From NCBI RefSeq assembly GCF_049472135.1, contig NZ_JBMOVV010000012.1:1-64000 (forward strand): 64,000 bases of DNA. Reading direction: 5' to 3'. Of the stretch, positions 63,015 to 64,000 are shown piece after piece. The DNA comes from Arcobacter_B sp049472135 (GTDB lineage Bacteria; Campylobacterota; Campylobacteria; Campylobacterales; Arcobacteraceae). Position 1 is the first letter of the stretch, and each line of letters starts with the position of its first letter. A model generated the notes under the pieces. The model saw nothing but the letters and a program-made list of their open reading frames with translations. It was not told the origin of the DNA and ran no database searches. Both the position numbers and the translations under genes were made by a program.

Positions 63015-63437
63015 ATGTTAGACATAAGTCCTGTATTATTGCTTAGCTCTGGTATCATCTTTCTTTTAGTTGTTGCTAGGCTAAACAGCTGTCTGTTCAA
63101 GCCTTTACTAAAGCATATGGATGATAGAGCAGAATCTATTAAAAAAGATTTAGAAGATGCGAAATCAAACGGTGCCGATGTTGAAGGTATGATTGCTGAA
63201 GCAAATAAAGTAATTGCAGATGCAAAAAAAGAAGCAGCTGCTATTAGAGAACAAGCTTATAAGGAAGCAAAAGAGAGTGCTGATGCAAAACTTGCTAGCG
63301 CTAAGTCTAATTTGGAAGCAAAATCTGCAGAATTTGCTAAGAATTTGGAAGAGGAAACTAAAGCATTAAAAGATTCTTTAGTATCGTCAATGCCTCAATT
63401 TAATGAGAGCTTAAAAGCTAAGCTTAGCTCAATTTAG
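63015..63437 (+). CDS. atpF': F0F1 ATP synthase subunit b'
   Basis: A 140-residue membrane-anchored coiled coil: one TM (about 8-25; ILLLSSGIIFLLVVA-type), a conserved NSCLFKPLLKHMDDRAESIKKD junction and an Ala/Glu/Lys-rich helix. It forms half of the peripheral stalk together with subunit b. The operon promoter is probably in the 116 bases upstream (GCTAAAATAT near 62960). GGAGG ribosome site. Confidence 0.95.
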   Translation: MLDISPVLLLSSGIIFLLVVARLNSCLFKPLLKHMDDRAESIKKDLEDAKSNGADVEGMIAEANKVIADAKKEAAAIREQAYKEAKESADAKLASAKSNLEAKSAEFAKNLEEETKALKDSLVSSMPQFNESLKAKLSSI

Positions 63438-63452
63438 TTAGGAAAAAATGAT

Positions 63453-63971
63453 ATGAAGAAACTTTTAGTACTTGGTGTAGCTGCTTTAGCTCCACTTTCA
63501 TTATTTGCTGCTGCTGGTGCGGAGACTGACTACGATATCGTACAGAGAACCGTTAACTTTATAATTTTTGCTGGAATTTTATGGTATTTACTTGCTGATA
63601 AGATTAAAGCATTTTTAGCTGATAGAACTCTATCTATTCAAGCAGAACTTGACAAAGTACAAGATACTTTAAAAGCATCTGAAGATAAAGTAAATGAAGC
63701 TCAAAAACAACTTGATGATGCAAAAAAACTTGCAGCTGACATTGTTGAAAACGCAAAAGCTGATATTGATTCAGTTAAAGAAAAAGTTGCTGTTGCAGTT
63801 GATTCTGATATCGCTAATTTAGAAAAAAATCTAGAAGAGATGATTAAAGTTGAAACATCAAAAGCAAAAAGAGAAGTTGTTGCAGAAGTTCTTAATGAGC
63901 TATTAAAATCAGATAATATTAAACTATCTCAAGACGAGTTAGCTAATATTGTTCTAAAAAAGGTAGCGTAA
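63453..63971 (+). CDS. atpF: F0F1 ATP synthase subunit b
   Basis: A 172-residue subunit b. It begins with a hydrophobic signal-like segment (MKKLLVLGVAALAPLSLFAAAG) followed by a second TM (about 33-48; FIIFAGILWYLLADKI) and a long coiled coil. Cleavable leader sequences on b subunits are known in this group, and the sequence here fits one. It pairs with b' as the stator. Confidence 0.96.
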   Translation: MKKLLVLGVAALAPLSLFAAAGAETDYDIVQRTVNFIIFAGILWYLLADKIKAFLADRTLSIQAELDKVQDTLKASEDKVNEAQKQLDDAKKLAADIVENAKADIDSVKEKVAVAVDSDIANLEKNLEEMIKVETSKAKREVVAEVLNELLKSDNIKLSQDELANIVLKKVA

Positions 63972-64000
63972 ATGAATGATTTAATAGCAAAAAGATATGT
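63972..64000 (+). CDS. atpH: F0F1 ATP synthase subunit delta (partial, only the first codons)
   Basis: An ATG directly after the atpF stop begins MNDLIAKRYV, the typical N-terminus of the delta subunit, which caps the catalytic head and joins it to the stalk. The gene runs off the right edge of the window. The call rests on position and these ten residues. Confidence 0.8.

Noticed and set aside
1..64000. CRISPR arrays, IS elements, prophage, rRNA or tRNA genes
   Set aside because: No regularly spaced repeats, transposase, integrase or structural RNA sequences were recognised anywhere in the window.

Overview
The window is a dense, AT-rich stretch of bacterial chromosome. Gene content points to Campylobacterota, most likely an Arcobacter-group (Arcobacteraceae) species. 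The reasons are the block fmt-birA-parA-parB-atpF'-atpF-atpH, Csd3/Csd6-like cell-shape peptidoglycan enzymes, a CtsE/CtsF-type secretion/transformation module, split F-ATPase b and b' subunits, and a large set of sensor kinases that all carry an 'AHQWRQPL'-type H-box. The genus is an inference; no rRNA or tRNA gene is present to anchor it. No IS element, prophage, CRISPR array or integrase was seen, and no gene-free gap exceeds about 300 bases.

Layout. 1-858: start of a soluble chemoreceptor, cut by the window edge. 1126-2634: ComM-like ATPase. 2690-5718: an orphan LivK-type binding protein paired with an HD-GYP c-di-GMP phosphodiesterase. 5798: era. 6758-10784: four-gene type II secretion / type IV pilus-like inner-membrane module, followed by folE. 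11394-14993: MgtE transporter, M23 endopeptidase and, divergently, an L,D-transpeptidase-fold enzyme. 15059-18890: purL and purH. 19268-21261: LysR regulator divergent from a YeiH-type transporter. 21757-24360: a sensor kinase fused to two different periplasmic binding modules. 24398-32363: housekeeping and stress genes (bioA, Nudix, Sel1 lipoprotein, FAH-family, msrB, GGDEF-EAL, msrA, thiamine-binding protein, rnhB). 32538-43672: four more HWRQPL kinases, one orphan binding protein and clpB. 43722-48332: rpmH-rnpA-yidD-yidC-jag-mnmE. 48363-50506: two SixA-like phosphatases, htpX and a tiny membrane protein. 50581-53811 (minus): LapB-like TPR protein, rnhA, rnc, aroC. 53896 to the end: dnaG, ridA, rplU-rpmA, obgE-proB-fmt, an AEC transporter, birA-parA-parB and the start of the ATP synthase operon.

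How it works together. Most of the window is ordinary core metabolism and information processing. The distinctive part is sensory: five histidine kinases of one family without any response regulator, two LivK-type binding proteins without any ABC permease or ATPase, one HD-GYP and one GGDEF-EAL protein, and two adjacent phosphohistidine phosphatases. In both loci the orphan binding proteins directly adjoin a membrane signalling gene, so they probably feed ligand information into signalling rather than transport.

The strongest regulatory observation is at clpB. A consensus sigma-70 promoter (TTGACA, 17-nt spacer, TATAAT) carries a HAIR (HspR) motif over its -35 and spacer and a CIRCE (HrcA) motif just downstream, over the ribosome binding site. 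Other points worth checking are rnpA, which has no ATG/GTG/TTG start and probably begins at an ATT inside rpmH; a 37-residue membrane protein after htpX; overlapping divergent -10 boxes between the two cell-wall genes; and long inverted repeats that reach into start codons.
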